Assembly: GCF_900169165.1 (NCBI RefSeq)
Contig: NZ_FXYY01000025.1
Coordinates: forward strand, 1-46,659
From: Brevibacterium linens ATCC 9172
GTDB taxonomy: Bacteria > Actinomycetota > Actinomycetes > Actinomycetales > Brevibacteriaceae
DNA: 46,659 nucleotides
Direction of reading: 5' to 3'
A model generated the notes under the pieces. That model ran no database searches. It saw only the letters and a program-made list of their open reading frames with translations, and was not told the origin of the DNA. Position numbers and translations under genes: made by a program. Below, piece after piece: positions 16,818 to 24,722 of this stretch (positions are counted from its first letter, which is position 1; every line of letters begins with the position of its first letter).

Positions 16818-17234
16818 TCAGGAGTTCTGCTTCGTCTTGCGCTTGCTCTCCTTCTCGAGCGCGTCGACGAGTTCTTTCTTCGTCATCGACGAACGTCCCG
16901 AGATCTTCAGCTTCTTCGCCTGCTCGTAGAGGTGCTCCTTCGAGGAGTTCGCGTCGACTCCGCCGGCGGTCTTGCGGTCGGTGTTCTTGCCACCGGAGCT
17001 CTGAGCGTCCGACGGGCCGGAGGAGTCCTTCGCCTCCCACTTGTCGCCGACCTTCTCATAGCTGTGTTTGAGAGCGTCGTAGGCGACCTGGTGAGCGCGC
17101 TTCTCGTCTCCGTATTGGTCGATGGCCGAGTCGTAGGCCTTGGCGAAGGTCCGCTGCGCCTTCTTGCTCGACTTCTCCAGGGTCGAGGGCAGCTCGCTCT
17201 CCTTCGGCTTTCCTGTCTTCGTCGTCTTCGGCAT
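16818..17234 (-). CDS. ChaB-domain protein with Rho-N-like C-terminus
   Basis: 138-aa basic protein. Residues ~13-70 form a ChaB domain: ELPSTLEKSSKKAQRTFAKA, AHQVAYDALKHSYEKVGDKW. A Ser/Gly-rich linker follows. Residues ~98-138 resemble a Rho N-terminal/SAP-like helix pair: SKEHLYEQAKKLKISGRSSM then TKKELVDALEKESKRK. The combination suggests nucleic-acid binding, but its biochemical role is not established. ATG 17234 has AGGAGA about 10 nt upstream; an earlier in-frame ATG at 17264 is less likely. It follows ku on the same strand, 67 nt downstream. Confidence 0.82.
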   Translation of the reverse strand: MPKTTKTGKPKESELPSTLEKSSKKAQRTFAKAYDSAIDQYGDEKRAHQVAYDALKHSYEKVGDKWEAKDSSGPSDAQSSGGKNTDRKTAGGVDANSSKEHLYEQAKKLKISGRSSMTKKELVDALEKESKRKTKQNS

Positions 17235-17301
17235 GGTGTGAACTTCTCCTATCGTGTCGTTCATGGCCAGAGGTTTCTGCAAGGTTGACTGAGGTTGCAC
17301 T

Positions 17302-18210
17302 TCATCCGGTGCGTTTCTTCGGGGCCGAGTTCTTCGCCGTCGACTTCTTCGGTTTTGCGCCCGACTTCTTCGACGAGGTCTTCTTCGCATCCGACTTCTT
17401 GCCCGACGTCCCCTTCTTCGACGAGCGGGAACTGTCCACGGATTTGCGCAGCGCCTCCATGAGGTCGATGACATCGCCTCCGGTGTCCTCCTCGGAGTCT
17501 TCCTCGTCGAAGGTCTCCTCGACATCGAGGCTCTCGCCGGATTCGATCTTCGCGTCGATGAGTCTGCGCAACTCGACCTGGTAGTCGTCGCTGAACTCCT
17601 CGGGGGTGAAGTCCTCGGAGTACGATTCGACGAGCTTCTCCGACATCTCGAGCTCCTTGTCCGAGATCTTCGCCTTCGAGTTCACGCCCTTGAAGTCGAC
17701 GTCGCGGATCTCATCGGCCCAGCGCAGGGTCTGGATCATAAGGACCTTTCCGCACACCCGGAGCACGGCCAGCCGCGTCCGGGTGCGCAGAGTGAGCTTG
17801 ACGATCGCGGTCCGCTCGGTGTCCTCGAGGGTCTGACGCAACAGGAGGTAGGCCTTCGGCGTCTTCGACGTCGGCTCGAGGAAGTAGGCCTTCTCGAGCA
17901 TGATGGGGTCGATCTCGTCGCTGGGCACGAATTGCAGGACGTCGATGTCGTCGTTGTCCTCTGCCGGAAGAGCCTCGAAGTCCTCACTGGTGAGGACCAC
18001 GCGGTGCTCGCCGTCGTCGAAAGCCTTATCGATGTCGTCGTACTCGACGGTCTTCCCGCATTCCTCGCAGCGATGCTGATTGCGGATCCGACCTCCGTCC
18101 TTCTTGTGGACCTGGTGCATTCGCACGTCGTGGTTCTCCGTGGCCGAGTACAGCTTCACGGGCACATTCACGAGGCCGAAGGCGATGGATCCGGTCCAGA
18201 TAGCTCTCAT
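17302..18210 (-). CDS. ku: non-homologous end-joining protein Ku
   Basis: Homodimeric ring protein that binds DNA double-strand ends and recruits LigD. 302 aa. The start MRAIWTGSIAFGLVNVPVKL is diagnostic. A CxxC-like pair CEECGKTVEYDD follows, then the beta-barrel core to about residue 245. The C-terminal ~45 residues are a Lys/Ser-rich tail (KKTSSKKSGAKPKKSTAKNS), which in other actinobacterial Ku proteins extends DNA binding. ATG 18210 is supported by the conserved N-terminus; upstream codons to 18285 are not conserved. LigD lies 16 kb away rather than adjacent. Confidence 0.95.
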   Translation of the reverse strand: MRAIWTGSIAFGLVNVPVKLYSATENHDVRMHQVHKKDGGRIRNQHRCEECGKTVEYDDIDKAFDDGEHRVVLTSEDFEALPAEDNDDIDVLQFVPSDEIDPIMLEKAYFLEPTSKTPKAYLLLRQTLEDTERTAIVKLTLRTRTRLAVLRVCGKVLMIQTLRWADEIRDVDFKGVNSKAKISDKELEMSEKLVESYSEDFTPEEFSDDYQVELRRLIDAKIESGESLDVEETFDEEDSEEDTGGDVIDLMEALRKSVDSSRSSKKGTSGKKSDAKKTSSKKSGAKPKKSTAKNSAPKKRTG

Positions 18211-18306
18211 GCCCCCATTGAAACGCAGCTTTCGAGCACTGGCTAGCCCCCCTCGGCCGGCCCGCGAACTGTAGAGAGCAGACACCAGCCCCGCGCAATC
18301 TGGTGG

Positions 18307-18789
18307 TTGCGCTCATCTTCTCGACACAGGAGGAGACGAGTCAGAGCTCGTTGGAGGACTCCGTGCGATCGATCGCGAAACTCAGAAGTGCGCGCGGGGC
18401 CCGCGTTGACCTTCCCGCTGATCTGCCGCAATCGCCTCTGGACCAAGCGGCGCGATGCGGTGTACGCATGGCAGGGCGGGCTGGACAACACCACCGCCGT
18501 CATCATGGTGGGCACCAGCGTGGCCCTGATGTTCCTGGTCCTGTTCGCCTTCTTGTTCGCACTGGGACTGGTCGTCGTCGACGACGGTCAGCTCGGTTCC
18601 GAACTCATGCATCCCGTGAGCTTCTTCAACTATCCGAGGCTTGCGTGGTTGGCGGCTTGTCTGGGCACATTGGCCGGAGCACTCGGCTCCAACTTCGACA
18701 GCGACGATGAGATTCGGCGAGCGATGTACAGCAAGCGCGAAAACGAACGCCGGCAGCGACGCGAAACCCGCAGTGACGAAGAGAACTGA
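18307..18789 (+). pseudogene. 5'-truncated paralogue of the four-TM membrane protein at 25.2 kb
   Basis: The open frame begins at TTG 18307, but only codons from about 18418 on look like protein. From there it aligns without large gaps to the last ~127 residues of the 360-aa protein at 25246-26328. Matching blocks are LICRNRLW vs LIASHKLW, LDNTTAVIMVG vs YNLSTVLTLLI, GLVVVDDG vs GLVVIDPA, and LAGALGSNFDSDDEI vs VAGGIGASFDSDADV. The N-terminal ~230 residues, including two TM segments, are missing, and the first 37 codons are Arg/Ser-rich noise. Either a decayed copy or a short two/three-TM protein with an unrecognised start; no ribosome site supports the latter. Confidence 0.65.
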
Positions 18790-18938
18790 ACTCTTCCAGC
18801 TCAGTGATCGGCCTCTTTCAGCTTTCAGGTCAGGGCACCCGTGCGCCCCGCCCGGACGCTCTCACCTTAACCGCCGGGCACAGGCGCCGCCGAGTACGGA
18901 TGCGGGCGGTTTCGTCACTCTCGCAGAGCGTCCGCACA

Positions 18939-20042
18939 TCAATCGGATTCCCGTGCGCTGCGCGCCGAGGCGACATCGTCGACGATGACGACGATATGGC
19001 GCAGGCTCGTGATGAGTGAGCCGTAGATCGGCCACGTGGTCTCCGGAAGCGACCGATCTTGGGAGATATCGGTCGACAGCTGTTGGAGACGGTCGAAGAT
19101 CGGTTCGACCTCGGCATCGGGATCGGCGATGGACCGTCCGGCATCGGCGACGATCGACGCCCACTCATCGCGGAACCAGGTGTTCCATTCTCGTTCGGAT
19201 GAGGAGGCCTCACGGAGAGTGCGAGCGAGGTTCCGCAGGTGGGAGATGCCTTCGTCGGCTCTGAACAGGATGTTCTCGTAGCTTTCCTTCTCCGCGGAGT
19301 CGGCTGTGTCTCCCCGGCGTCGCAGTCTCCTGGCACGGATCGCTGTGCGGGGATTGATGCGTCGGCTCTCACGGGCGAATCGTACGGTCTGCCACGCCGA
19401 TTGGAGCTCTCGGCTCATGGACTCAGTCCGCTCGAACCACTCCTGGGCGGCATCCGAGTCCCAGGAGCGAGAGAACTGGTCCGACATGTCTGTGAGCACT
19501 TCGCCCATCTGTCGGTTGACGCTGTCGATATAGCGAGCCGCCTGTCGGTCCCGCAGAGGCGGGATCATGAGGAGGTTGACTGCGAGGCCGACTGCCACCC
19601 CGAGGGCGAGTTCGAGGAGACGGTCGACGAGCAGAGGCTGCTGGGAGTCGAACCCCGAGCCGAGGATGAAGATCGCCGTCGTCGCGATCGCCACTCCTTC
19701 GTCGCGGATCCACGACAGGCGGGCACCGGCCAGACCGACGAACATCGCCAGAGCGAAAGTCCAGAGACCGACACCGAGGTAGTTGCCGATGAGGAAAGAC
19801 ACGCCCACGCCGATCGTCGACGCGATCGTCGTCTGCACCCCTCGAGAGAACGACCTGTAGACGGTGGCGTGGACCGTCAGCAGCGCCGTCCACGGAGCAA
19901 GGAACGGCATCTGACTGTCAAGCACGGCGTCAGAGACCCACCAGGCGCCGGTGGCGGCGATCACGCCCTTGGCGATCTGCAGCAGGTCGGTGACGAACTC
20001 CGGCCGCCGGAGATATCCCTCCTGTGAGCGCTCATGGGGCAT
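18939..20042 (-). CDS. aromatic acid exporter/FUSC-like membrane protein
   Basis: 367-aa inner-membrane protein. About six hydrophobic segments lie in residues 20-165, e.g. FLIGNYLGVGLWTFALAMF and LLELALGVAVGLAVNLLMIP. A long soluble helical C-terminal domain (170-367) follows. The first half, with WTALLTVHATVYRSFSRGVQ, fits the ArAE/FUSC superfamily, whose members export aromatic acids or other organic anions. The substrate cannot be inferred. ATG 20042 begins MPHERSQEGYLRR; the ribosome site is weak (GAGGAGCC further upstream). Divergent from the GPGG-protein gene. Confidence 0.82.
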   Translation of the reverse strand: MPHERSQEGYLRRPEFVTDLLQIAKGVIAATGAWWVSDAVLDSQMPFLAPWTALLTVHATVYRSFSRGVQTTIASTIGVGVSFLIGNYLGVGLWTFALAMFVGLAGARLSWIRDEGVAIATTAIFILGSGFDSQQPLLVDRLLELALGVAVGLAVNLLMIPPLRDRQAARYIDSVNRQMGEVLTDMSDQFSRSWDSDAAQEWFERTESMSRELQSAWQTVRFARESRRINPRTAIRARRLRRRGDTADSAEKESYENILFRADEGISHLRNLARTLREASSSEREWNTWFRDEWASIVADAGRSIADPDAEVEPIFDRLQQLSTDISQDRSLPETTWPIYGSLITSLRHIVVIVDDVASARSARESD

Positions 20043-20183
20043 GGCTGGCTCCTCGCCTCGAAGTCCGGTCAGAACAGTTCAGCTTCGGCAACAGTGTACG
20101 GGGGTGGTTCGCACGCCCTTCCATCGGATTCGCTTGCCGGGAGTGTCGTTCCCGGTTCCACCTGCTGAGGCACCGTCGCCGCC

Positions 20184-20212
20184 CTGCCAGGTCAGCGAAG
20201 CGGTGTTAGATT
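20184..20212 (+). promoter_or_regulatory. promoter of the GPGG small membrane protein gene
   Basis: CTGCCA (20184-20189) and TAGATT (20207-20212) are separated by 17 nt. The -10 is identical to the one proposed for crtE. The expected start lies about 60 nt before the ATG at 20278. Confidence 0.5.
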
Positions 20213-20277
20213 GGCGATTCGAAGGCGAACCGGTTGCCGGTAAGCAAACTTCGCAATCAACGAATGAAGGAGTACTC

Positions 20278-20421
20278 ATGGCAGTCATTCTCTGGATCCT
20301 CGCAGCGATCCTCGTCATCTCAGGAATCTTCGCCATCTTCAGGAAGCAGATTCTGTGGGGTGTTGTGCTCATCGTGGTCGGCTGCCTCGTCGGGCCCGGG
20401 GGAGTGAGCATCTTCACCTGA
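20278..20421 (+). CDS. GPGG-motif small membrane protein
   Basis: 47-aa protein: a first TM segment VILWILAAILVISGIFAIF, the short basic loop RKQ, a second TM segment ILWGVVLIVVGCLVGPG, and the terminal GPGGVSIFT. Small actinobacterial membrane proteins ending in a GPGG motif are annotated by that motif only; function is unknown. ATG 20278 has GAAGGAG 5 nt upstream, a strong site. It stands alone with its own promoter, 37 nt before the PLD gene. Confidence 0.85.
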   Translation: MAVILWILAAILVISGIFAIFRKQILWGVVLIVVGCLVGPGGVSIFT

Positions 20422-20458
20422 GACAGGCGGACGGGCCCGGGAGCGATAGAGTGAGCGG

Positions 20459-21715
20459 ATGTCTGCTCTGAGAAATCCATCCCTCCGGCCCCTGAGCCGC
20501 TTGCGGCGAACCGTGCCCTGGACGGTCGCCGGCCTGGCCGCTGCAGTGCCGACGACCGTCGCTGCCTCGATGGCCATCGACCTCATCCAACAGCGAGGGC
20601 GGAAATCGCGCCCTGCGCCGCGGCCGGGCACGTTCAGCTCGACGGTCGAGCAGTCAGAGCTCGACATCTACACCGACGGCGCCACCCTCTACGACGCTAT
20701 GGTCGATGCGATCGACTCCGCACGTGAGTCGATCCTCATGGAGACGTTCATCTGGAAGAACGACGAGGTGGGTCAGAGATTCATCGACGCTTTCAATGCA
20801 GCGTCCGCCCGCGGCGTAGAGATCCACCTGATCTACGACGGCTTCGCCAACCTTTCGGTCCCGGCCTCTTTCTATCGTAGGCTCTCGGAGGACATCCACG
20901 TGTTCCGGATGCCGACTCTGAGGCGTAAGTTCTGGAGAGGACCTCTGCGTCATTCGGGATTCAACCATTCGAAGATCCTCGTCATCGATGACGATGTGGC
21001 CTTCGTCGGTGGATTCAACATCGGATCGCTCTACGCTCGCCATTGGCGCGACACCCATCTGCGCTCGATCGGGCCCGGAGCGTGGGCGCTGCGACAGTCC
21101 GTCGCGGAAGTGTGGAACGCGTTCCACGACTTGGACGAGCAGATCTCCTGGGTCCCGCCTGCGGCCTGGGAGTCACAGCTGCGTGTCTCTGCGAACCTTC
21201 CTGTCCACCTCGTCTACCCGATCCGCAGCACGTACCTCAACGCCTTCGCTCGCGCGCGGGAGCGGATCTGGCTGACGACTCCCTATTTCATTCCCGACCA
21301 GCAGCTGCTCCGCTCTCTGATCGAGGCGGCGGAGCGTGGCGTGGACGTGTGTGTCATGGTCCCCCAGCAGTCGAACCACATCCTCGGCGATTGGCTCTCC
21401 CGGGGATTCTTCGAGCAGATGATCAATTCGAAGGTCACGGTTCTGCTCTACACCGCGAGCATGATCCATTCGAAGGTCGCCACGGTCGACGGCGAATGGT
21501 CGACGGTGGGCACGGCGAACATCGATCGACTGTCACTGTCATACAACTACGAGACGAATGTCGAAGTCATCGACCCGTCGTTCGCGGCCGAGATGGAGAA
21601 GGTGTTCGAAAGCGACTCCACGCACTGCGTCGAACTCGGAGCGGGCTGGCTCAACCGTCGTCGCCTGACGAAACTCGCCGAACGTGCCCTCGTGCCGATG
21701 CGCCCCTGGCTGTGA
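20459..21715 (+). CDS. phospholipase D-family protein (cardiolipin-synthase-like)
   Basis: 418-aa membrane-associated enzyme of the PLD superfamily, probably joining phosphatidyl groups (cardiolipin synthesis) or transferring related head groups. An N-terminal hydrophobic segment TVAGLAAAVPTTVAAS (about 20-38) may anchor it. Two HKD catalytic motifs are present: HSKILVIDDDVAFVGGFNIG near residue 172 and MIHSKVATVDGEWSTVGTAN near 338. Standard cardiolipin synthases have two N-terminal TM segments; here only one is seen. It overlaps the following xdhC-like gene by 4 nt (GTGA), so the two may be co-translated despite unrelated roles. Confidence 0.9.
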   Translation: MSALRNPSLRPLSRLRRTVPWTVAGLAAAVPTTVAASMAIDLIQQRGRKSRPAPRPGTFSSTVEQSELDIYTDGATLYDAMVDAIDSARESILMETFIWKNDEVGQRFIDAFNAASARGVEIHLIYDGFANLSVPASFYRRLSEDIHVFRMPTLRRKFWRGPLRHSGFNHSKILVIDDDVAFVGGFNIGSLYARHWRDTHLRSIGPGAWALRQSVAEVWNAFHDLDEQISWVPPAAWESQLRVSANLPVHLVYPIRSTYLNAFARARERIWLTTPYFIPDQQLLRSLIEAAERGVDVCVMVPQQSNHILGDWLSRGFFEQMINSKVTVLLYTASMIHSKVATVDGEWSTVGTANIDRLSLSYNYETNVEVIDPSFAAEMEKVFESDSTHCVELGAGWLNRRRLTKLAERALVPMRPWL

Positions 21716-22857
21716 CGCGAATGCTCGACATTCTCTCCGCCGCTGCCACCCGGCTCTTCGACTCGGAGGAGCCGCAGGACGTCGCCGTTGCGACGATCAT
21801 CGAAACCGAAGGGTCAGTGCCGCGCCCGGCAGGCACCTCGATGCTCGTCGATGCCGCGGGCGGAATCGTCGGCTCCCTCACCGGCGGATGCGTCGAAGGA
21901 GCCGTGCTCGAGGCGTGTCAGGACGCACTCGCCACCGGCGACGCCTCGGTGCAGGGCTTCGGCTACAGCGACGAGGATGCCTTTGTCGTCGGGCTCATGT
22001 GCGGTGGTCGCATCGACGTGCTCATCCAGCCGTTCCGCGCTGGCTGCTCCGGACTGCGAGCGGAGAGCGAGCCGGTCGCCGTGGTGCTGCGGCTGCCGTC
22101 CGACGACGCCTGGGCCCCAGCGGCAGCTGTCTCCGCCGCCGCTGTGGACGGGAGCACCGGACAGAGCACCGACGCTCTGGCTGTCGGCTTCGATCCTCTG
22201 GTGCCCGACGCCGTGGTCGAGACCGCCCTCCAGCGTGTCGGGGCCTTCATCCGCAGCGGTCGCACCGGCAGGGTCCGGCTTGCTCCGCCGGAGGGCGGCC
22301 GCGAGCCGATCGAGCTGTTCGTCGAGACCCGCATCACCCCGGCCCATCTGCTCGTGGTCGGAGCCAACGCCTTCGGTCACGCCCTCGTCGAGGCGGCCAG
22401 ACCCTTGGGACTGCGCATCACCGTGTGCGACCCCCGTCCGGCCTTCGCCGACCCGGCATCGTATCCCGGCGCCGAGGTGGTTCGGGCCTGGCCGCACCGA
22501 TTCCTCGTCGAGGCAGCCGCCACCGGTGAGCTCGACGACCGGAGCATGATCTGCGTCCTCAGCCACGATCCGAAGGTCGACATCCCCACCCTGGCCGTCG
22601 CACTCGACCTCGACGTGGCCTATGTCGGGGCGATGGGTTCGCGTCGCAGTGACCGCGACCGCCGCGCGGCCCTGCGCGAAGCGGGAGTGGCGAGCCCAGC
22701 ACTGGCACGGTTGCATTCGCCGATCGGTCTCCATCTGGAGACGTTCACCCCCGCCGAGGTGGCTGTGTCGATCCTCGCAGAGATCCTCGCTGTACGCGGT
22801 GGCCGCCGACAGGTCGTTCCCCTCAGCGACGAACGGGAAGATTCGCCTCTTCGCTGA
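21712..22857 (+). CDS. xdhC: XdhC/CoxF-family molybdoenzyme maturation factor
   Basis: 381-aa protein that binds molybdenum cofactor and helps sulfurate and insert it into xanthine-dehydrogenase-type enzymes. The N-terminal XdhC/CoxI domain shows TEGSVPRPAGTSMLV, GSLTGGCVEGAV and VGLMCGGRIDVLIQP. The C-terminal Rossmann domain shows LLVVGANAFGHALVEAARPL and the family end YVGAMGSRRSDRDRR. GTG 21712 gives a 4-nt overlap with the PLD gene; ATG 21721 is an alternative. The likely client is the molybdenum hydroxylase at 30.3-33.9 kb, the only such enzyme in the window (inference). Its stop lies inside a long inverted repeat. Confidence 0.9.
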   Translation: MTRMLDILSAAATRLFDSEEPQDVAVATIIETEGSVPRPAGTSMLVDAAGGIVGSLTGGCVEGAVLEACQDALATGDASVQGFGYSDEDAFVVGLMCGGRIDVLIQPFRAGCSGLRAESEPVAVVLRLPSDDAWAPAAAVSAAAVDGSTGQSTDALAVGFDPLVPDAVVETALQRVGAFIRSGRTGRVRLAPPEGGREPIELFVETRITPAHLLVVGANAFGHALVEAARPLGLRITVCDPRPAFADPASYPGAEVVRAWPHRFLVEAAATGELDDRSMICVLSHDPKVDIPTLAVALDLDVAYVGAMGSRRSDRDRRAALREAGVASPALARLHSPIGLHLETFTPAEVAVSILAEILAVRGGRRQVVPLSDEREDSPLR

Positions 22858-22863
22858 GGGGAA
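22817..22863 (+). terminator. 13-bp inverted repeat spanning the xdhC stop
   Basis: TTCCCCTCAGCGA (22817-22829) and its exact complement TCGCTGAGGGGAA (22851-22863) surround a 21-nt loop and include the stop codon 22855-22857. A terminator or mRNA-stabilising hairpin; no T tract follows. Confidence 0.5.
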
Positions 22864-23648
22864 ACGAGTCGCCAGTCGCTGGCAGCATCTTCGCAATCGA
22901 CTTCGATATGTGAGTCATAGCATTCTGTTGTTCCTCGTAGTGCCTGCCCCTAGCGTGCGATACGACCTCACCTTCAGGACTACAACCCATGACGAGTGCT
23001 AGGAAGCATTCATATGCGATGATCGCTCAGTCATGGGTGATGGCGGACTGTGGCCGTTTTGCCGATAAGTGCGCGAGCGAGTGCTCGAGCGTGCCAGGGC
23101 CAGACAATCAACAGTCTCTCCAAGAAGCTGACGAACACGTTCTCCTCGTTTCTCATCTCAACCGAACATGGTCTGGCCCCGGGGGATAACCCGGGGCCAG
23201 AAGGGGAAGCCGTGGACGGGCCCGCATCATTTCGTCGTCATTGTGACGTCACTGCCGCGCATCTTGCGTCGAGCACACTGGTGGAAAGACTTGCGGACGT
23301 GACCACAGGGCTGTATAGCTCATCCTGGGTGCGGAAACGTCTCACCTCCTTTCATCGAAGATGTCAGCGCCGTTGAACCGGGGAGGAGAGCGCTGACAAG
23401 CGAGGACTCGGCGGGCGATAACCTGCGTTGCTGAGAGGCCGGGCGACCGGAACAGCTGCCACGGTGCGGAGTGCCTGAAGGCCCGGCACTCGCAATGAGT
23501 CATAACCCGCGGTTCATCATCTGTGTGGTGACTCGTGTCGAGGTCGCGCAGTTCGCGGTCGCTGAGGATGATCGCCCAGAACGCAGCATCGATACCCAGC
23601 TGGACGTCTGGTGCACACGTCTGCATGGGAACACCCCACCAGTTGTAG
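22864..23648. other. ~790-nt stretch without a recognisable gene
   Basis: No frame here reads as protein, and I see no tRNA fold. It contains the strong hairpin listed at 23172-23201. Base composition is less GC-biased than the neighbours, in keeping with accessory or decayed sequence or an unrecognised RNA. The longest leftward frame through 23342-23908 is a shadow that also crosses the Hsp20 gene. Confidence 0.5.
23172..23201. terminator. perfect 12-bp GC hairpin in noncoding region
   Basis: TCTGGCCCCGGG (23172-23183), loop GGATAA, CCCGGGGCCAGA (23190-23201). Very stable, but followed by purines rather than T, so it may be an RNA structure, a factor-dependent terminator or a mobile-element end. 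Confidence 0.5.
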
Positions 23649-24083
23649 TTAGGCGCTGATGGCTGCCGGTTCAGCAGAGCCTGAGTTGATGGCGATCTTG
23701 CGGGGTTTCGCTGATTCCGCGACCGGGATGCTGAGTGTGAGCACACCGGCGTCGTAGTTCGCCGTGATGTTGCTGGTGTCGAGGTTGTCGCCGAGGACGA
23801 GCTGACGGCTGAAGGTCCCGCGGGGCCGCTCTGCCGCGACCGAGGACTCCCCGTGGTCGGGGGCGGGCCGGTCAGCTTTGACGGTGACGACGTTGTTCTC
23901 GACGTCAAGGTCGATGTTGTCAGGATCGATTCCTGGCAGGTCGAGTTCGACGCGGAAAGTATCGCCGTCGCGCCAGGCGTCCATCGGCATCATTACGGGG
24001 CGAGCCGTTGTGCCGGTGGCTCCGAAGATTTCTCTGCTCAGGCGTTCGACTTCGCGGAATGGGTCTGTGCGCATCATGATCAT
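23649..24083 (-). CDS. Hsp20-family small heat-shock protein
   Basis: 144-aa ATP-independent holdase chaperone. The alpha-crystallin domain spans about residues 35-130: [49 protein letters not shown], and the closing [14 protein letters not shown]-terminal KPRKIAI holds the I-x-I/V-like tail motif. ATG 24083 has AAAGGAGG 8 nt upstream; the frame extends further but without that site. Divergent from an HspR-like MerR gene. A TTGACA promoter and an inverted repeat lie in the leader, so heat-shock repression by the neighbour is likely (inference). Confidence 0.93.
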   Translation of the reverse strand: MIMMRTDPFREVERLSREIFGATGTTARPVMMPMDAWRDGDTFRVELDLPGIDPDNIDLDVENNVVTVKADRPAPDHGESSVAAERPRGTFSRQLVLGDNLDTSNITANYDAGVLTLSIPVAESAKPRKIAINSGSAEPAAISA

Positions 24084-24118
24084 TGGTGAAACCTCCTTTG
24101 CTGGATGGTGGATTCGTG

Positions 24119-24182
24119 CAGATGATATGATCTGCATCATCTGATAGACATATGATTTAGTCGATCAGAATGCGAATGTCAA
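24119..24182 (-). promoter_or_regulatory. hsp20 promoter and inverted-repeat operator
   Basis: Reading leftward, TTGACA (24182-24177) and TAAATC (24159-24154) are spaced by 17 nt. Downstream of the expected transcription start lie 8-bp arms CAGATGAT (24119-24126) and ATCATCTG (24136-24143) with a 9-nt spacer. A nested pair TGCAGAT (24117-24123) / ATCTGCA (24130-24136) overlaps them. The layout resembles the HspR-associated repeat (7-7-7) in form but not in sequence. The MerR/HspR-like protein encoded to the right is the obvious candidate to bind it. Confidence 0.6.
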
Positions 24183-24201
24183 CACTGTTTCGGGAGGAAT
24201 T

Positions 24202-24498
24202 TTGGGAGATGGGGAGATGGCGACTTCAGAGTCTGGTGGGCGCTTGTTCTCGATTTCGCGGGTCGCGGAGTTGACTGGTGTCGGTGTGCAGTCGTTGCGG
24301 CAGTACGAGGCTCGTGGCCTCGTGACGCCTGTGCGCAGTGAGGGTGGGACGCGGCGGTTCAGTCGCGGGGATATTGCTCGTCTGCGGCGTGTGCGGGAGC
24401 TGGTTGACGTGGGCGCGAATCTCGCTAGCATCGGAATCATTCTCGATCTCCAGGATGAGAACACCTCGCTTCGGTACGAATTGAGGAGGATGCAATGA
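24202..24498 (+). CDS. MerR-family regulator, HspR-like
   Basis: 98-aa (or 93-aa) DNA-binding protein. It shows the HspR-type MerR HTH: FSISRVAELTGVGVQSLRQY then EARGLVTPVRSEGGTRRFSR. The short coupling helix RVRELVDVGANLASIGIILD follows and it ends with DENTSLRYELRRMQ. No sensor cysteines or effector domain are present, as in HspR. Start is uncertain: TTG 24202 has GGAGG 4-5 nt upstream, ATG 24217 has only a close GGGGAG. The classical partner operon dnaK-clpB is absent, so this is probably a dedicated repressor of hsp20 (inference). It overlaps the next gene by 4 nt (ATGA). Confidence 0.85.
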   Translation: MGDGEMATSESGGRLFSISRVAELTGVGVQSLRQYEARGLVTPVRSEGGTRRFSRGDIARLRRVRELVDVGANLASIGIILDLQDENTSLRYELRRMQ

Positions 24499-24689
24499 TG
24501 GCAGACAGTGACCGCCCCGGCGTTGAAGTGCCCGGGCCGGATTGGAACGAACAGCTCGTCGACGCCGCAGCGCATATCGACGACGGTTACGAAGGGGCTG
24601 AGCCTCGCTGGGGAGCAATCCGCGAGGCGGATGTGGGCGATGTTGCCGATCAATCCATCGTCGTCGAGGTTGATGATGAAGACGGGTGA
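24495..24689 (+). CDS. small acidic protein downstream of the HspR-like gene
   Basis: 64-aa strongly acidic, soluble protein starting at ATG 24495, which overlaps the regulator's TGA. The C-terminus EADVGDVADQSIVVEVDDED resembles endings of short actinobacterial hypothetical proteins with an EADxxDxxxQ pattern. No domain recognised. Translational coupling with the regulator is the main evidence that it is real; it might be an anti-repressor or assembly partner, but nothing in the sequence proves this. Confidence 0.55.
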   Translation: MMADSDRPGVEVPGPDWNEQLVDAAAHIDDGYEGAEPRWGAIREADVGDVADQSIVVEVDDEDG

Positions 24690-24722
24690 GAAGCCGCGCT
24701 GATCTGATGGCGGCCTATCGGG

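Noticed and set aside
17234..17264. Earlier ATG for the ChaB-like gene
   Set aside because: ATG 17264 lacks a ribosome site, and AGGAGA lies between the two ATGs, favouring 17234.
23471..23659. 62-aa rightward frame in the 22.9-23.6 kb stretch
   Set aside because: No ribosome site, no motif, and composition not distinct from shadows.
23342..23908. 188-aa leftward frame across the noncoding region into hsp20
   Set aside because: The first half is a shadow of hsp20; the rest shows no family pattern or start site.
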